A stretch of DNA of 13,851 nucleotides, taken from assembly GCA_018898235.1 (NCBI GenBank), contig JAHIJU010000053.1:1-13851 (forward strand), written 5' to 3'. Below the pieces are notes generated by a model. It was given only the letters and a program-made list of their open reading frames with translations, ran no database searches and was not told the DNA's origin. Position 1 is the first letter of the stretch. Every line of letters starts with the position of its first letter. This DNA comes from Actinomycetota bacterium. Its GTDB lineage: Bacteria; Actinomycetota; Actinomycetes; Actinomycetales; Cellulomonadaceae. The position numbers and the translations under genes are program-made. Shown in pieces: positions 12,173-13,851 of this stretch.

Positions 12173-13411
12173 ATGCGTCGTCACCGGTTCTCGCTCGCCC
12201 TGCTCCTTGCTGTGATGCTCCCGCTGGGCGCCTGCGTCCTGCTGGTCCCGTACGCCCGGATCCCCCCCGGCCCGGCGACGACGGCACCGCTCGACCTGTC
12301 CGACGTCGCCGCCCGGGACCCGGGCGTCGCGATCGAGCTGCACGGTGCGGACGCCGAGCAGGTGCTCGCCCAGGTCCGCACCTCGACCGCGGCCACCCAG
12401 GTCGCTGCGGACGTGCTGAGCCGGACCGGCCGGGTGACGGCGCTGCGCCTGGTCAACCAGGCACTCGCCACGGACTCCGGCGCAGGCGCCGTGACCGATC
12501 TCGGCCAGGTGGTGCTGCAGTCCGACGGGTCGATCGTGGTCGTGCTGGGCGGGGCGGCCTCGGGTGACGGGCAGGCCGGCACCGTCGTGCAGCTGCCGTC
12601 CGGCACCGTGCCGTCCCTGCTCTCCGACGCCGGCGCACGACTGAGGGCGCTCGCGATGACCCGGGTCACCTCGACCGCCATCGTGACGACCGGCGCCACC
12701 CCCACACCCGCCGCCACCACGGCGCCCCCCACGCCGAGCCCCGCGCCGCAGACCCCCGCCGCGGCTGTGCCCGCCGCACCGGCCGCCGCACCGGCCCCGA
12801 CCGCACCCGACTGCGCCGTCACGCCGTGCGTCGCGCTCACGTTCGACGACGGCCCCGGCACCTACACGGCCGCGCTGCTCGACGCGCTGGCGGCCAGGGG
12901 TGCGCCGGCCACGTTCTTCCTGGTGGGGCGCAACATCGCGAAGTACCCGGCGGTGGTCGCGCGCGAGGTCGCCGAGGGCCATGCCGTGGGGAACCACACG
13001 TGGGACCACGCGTGGCTCACCAAGCTCTCACCCGAGGACGTCGGGGCCGAGCTGGACGAGACGTCGGCCGCCATCCAGGCAGCGGCCGGGGTCTCCACCG
13101 CCCTCGTCCGCCCGCCCTACGGCGCATTCGACGACGCGAGCCTCGCGGTGCTGGCAGCCCGGGGCGATGCAGCGATCTGCTGGAGCGTCGACACCGAGGA
13201 CTGGAAGAACCGGGACGCCGCCGTGACGACGCAACGGGCGCTCGAGGGAGCCGCACCGGGCGCGATCATCCTCATGCACGACATCCACGAGAGCACCCTC
13301 ACCGCCATCCCGGGGATCATCGACGGGTTGCGCGCGGCCGGCTACACCCTGGTCACCGTGCCGCAGCTGCTGGGCACCACCGCACCGGGCCAGGCGTACC
13401 GGCACCGCTGA
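12173..13411 (+). CDS. Lipoprotein polysaccharide deacetylase (NodB domain) with unknown N-terminal domain
   Basis: A 412-aa exported enzyme that removes acetyl groups from peptidoglycan or another surface polysaccharide. Residues 1-21 form a lipoprotein signal (basic MRRHR, hydrophobic core, lipobox LGAC with C21). Residues about 40-174 are an unrecognised domain ending in a beta-rich stretch. Then comes a Pro/Ala/Thr linker (about 175-212), and the NodB domain (about 213-401). Catalytic motifs are complete: TFDDGP (223-228, D225 base and D226 metal), HTWDH (H275 and H279 metal), RPPYG (313-317), DTEDW (340-344) and LMHDIH (367-372, H369). ATG 12173 is the only start that gives the signal peptide; GGGGAAGGGG lies about 10 nt before it. 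The 3' end is convergent with corA, 3 bp away. Confidence 0.9.
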   Translation: MRRHRFSLALLLAVMLPLGACVLLVPYARIPPGPATTAPLDLSDVAARDPGVAIELHGADAEQVLAQVRTSTAATQVAADVLSRTGRVTALRLVNQALATDSGAGAVTDLGQVVLQSDGSIVVVLGGAASGDGQAGTVVQLPSGTVPSLLSDAGARLRALAMTRVTSTAIVTTGATPTPAATTAPPTPSPAPQTPAAAVPAAPAAAPAPTAPDCAVTPCVALTFDDGPGTYTAALLDALAARGAPATFFLVGRNIAKYPAVVAREVAEGHAVGNHTWDHAWLTKLSPEDVGAELDETSAAIQAAAGVSTALVRPPYGAFDDASLAVLAARGDAAICWSVDTEDWKNRDAAVTTQRALEGAAPGAIILMHDIHESTLTAIPGIIDGLRAAGYTLVTVPQLLGTTAPGQAYRHR

Positions 13412-13414
13412 GGG

Positions 13415-13851
13415 CTACCACCAGCCCTGGCGACGGAACCAGCGGACCATCCCGACAGCCACGACGATGCACACCACCCAGAACATCGGGTAACCCCAGC
13501 TCCACCCGAGCTCGGGGAAGACACGGAAGTTCATGCCGTAGACCCCCGCGAGGAAGGTCAGCGGGATGAAGATCGTGCCGATGATCGTCAGCACCTTCAT
13601 GGTGTCGTTCGAGCGGGCCGACAGCGAGGTGCGGTACGACTCGGTGAGGTCCCGGGCGCGCTCGCGGTAGCCCTCGATGAGCTCGATGACCTGCACGATG
13701 TGGTCCCGCAGGTCGTGCAGGTAGATCTGGGTGGTGGCCGACATGCACTCGTGCTGGTCCCGCTGCAGGTTCGCGACCACCTCGCGCAGCGGCCAGATCG
13801 CCGCCCGGACCGTCACGAGGTCCCGCTTCACGTCCTGGATCTCGACCAGCA
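13415..13851 (-). CDS. corA: CorA-type magnesium/cobalt channel (C-terminal part, cut by window edge)
   Basis: The visible 145 residues are the C-terminal end of a CorA divalent-cation channel. They show the long stalk helix (LVEIQDVKRDLVTV, then LREVVANL and further charged helix), a first membrane segment (VLTIIGTIFIPLTFLAG), the selectivity motif YGMNF, which contains the family's GMN, a second membrane segment (MFWVVCIVVAVGMVRW) and the short basic tail FRRQGWW inside the cell. The frame stays open through the right edge, so the N-terminal cytoplasmic domain lies outside the window; the GTG at 13831 is internal, not the start. Family known to work as a pentamer. Stop TAG is at 13417-13415. 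Confidence 0.93.
   Translation of the reverse strand, partial: LVEIQDVKRDLVTVRAAIWPLREVVANLQRDQHECMSATTQIYLHDLRDHIVQVIELIEGYRERARDLTESYRTSLSARSNDTMKVLTIIGTIFIPLTFLAGVYGMNFRVFPELGWSWGYPMFWVVCIVVAVGMVRWFRRQGWW

Overview
The window is very G+C-rich, densely coded DNA with strong third-position GC bias and typical actinobacterial gene families: a tandem ClpP pair with a ClgR/PopR-like regulator, a gamma-butyrolactone-receptor-like TetR protein, and TANNNT -10 boxes abutting start codons (leaderless genes). The gene set fits a filamentous or nocardioform actinomycete, possibly Pseudonocardiaceae. That assignment is inferred from style and memory, not from any search. I see no rRNA, tRNA, CRISPR array, insertion sequence or prophage signature.

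Layout. (1) Positions 1-3397, minus strand: a Fix/ETF electron-transfer operon reading fixA, fixB, a fumarate-reductase-family flavoprotein, then fixC, which runs off the left edge. A strong hairpin lies between the flavoprotein and fixC, and a 22-bp dyad lies 147 bp upstream of fixA. (2) 3625-5476, minus: a soluble GAF-type histidine kinase and a NarL/LuxR response regulator with its own probable leaderless promoter. (3) 5536-6594, minus: an integral membrane protein of the lysylphosphatidylglycerol-synthase/flippase-like family. (4) 6769-7967, plus: two translationally coupled ClpP genes. The first has an intact Ser-His-Asp triad; the second has Ala where the nucleophilic Ser should be. A ClgR/PopR-like XRE regulator (7972-8418, minus) converges on them with a 4-bp gap. 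(5) 8752-11442: the most interesting locus. It holds an NAD-epimerase/reductase-like gene (minus), a divergent gamma-butyrolactone-receptor-like TetR gene (plus), and a convergent, 3'-overlapping avrD homologue (minus). (6) 11552-12016, minus: an unrecognised 154-aa protein. (7) 12173-13411, plus: a lipoprotein polysaccharide deacetylase. (8) 13415-13851, minus: the C-terminal part of a CorA-type Mg/Co channel, cut by the right edge.

How the genes may work together. FixA/FixB/FixC form a route from a flavoprotein dehydrogenase to quinone or ferredoxin, and the embedded flavoprotein is the obvious candidate partner. The ClpP pair probably forms a mixed barrel in which only one subunit type cuts peptides. 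The avrD-TetR-epimerase trio looks like a self-contained signal locus: AvrD as acyl-condensing signal synthase (in Pseudomonas it makes syringolides, which resemble gamma-butyrolactones), the SDR enzyme as tailoring step, and the TetR protein as receptor. A GGTCGTCC octamer recurs in the three non-coding stretches around these genes and is a tentative operator candidate.
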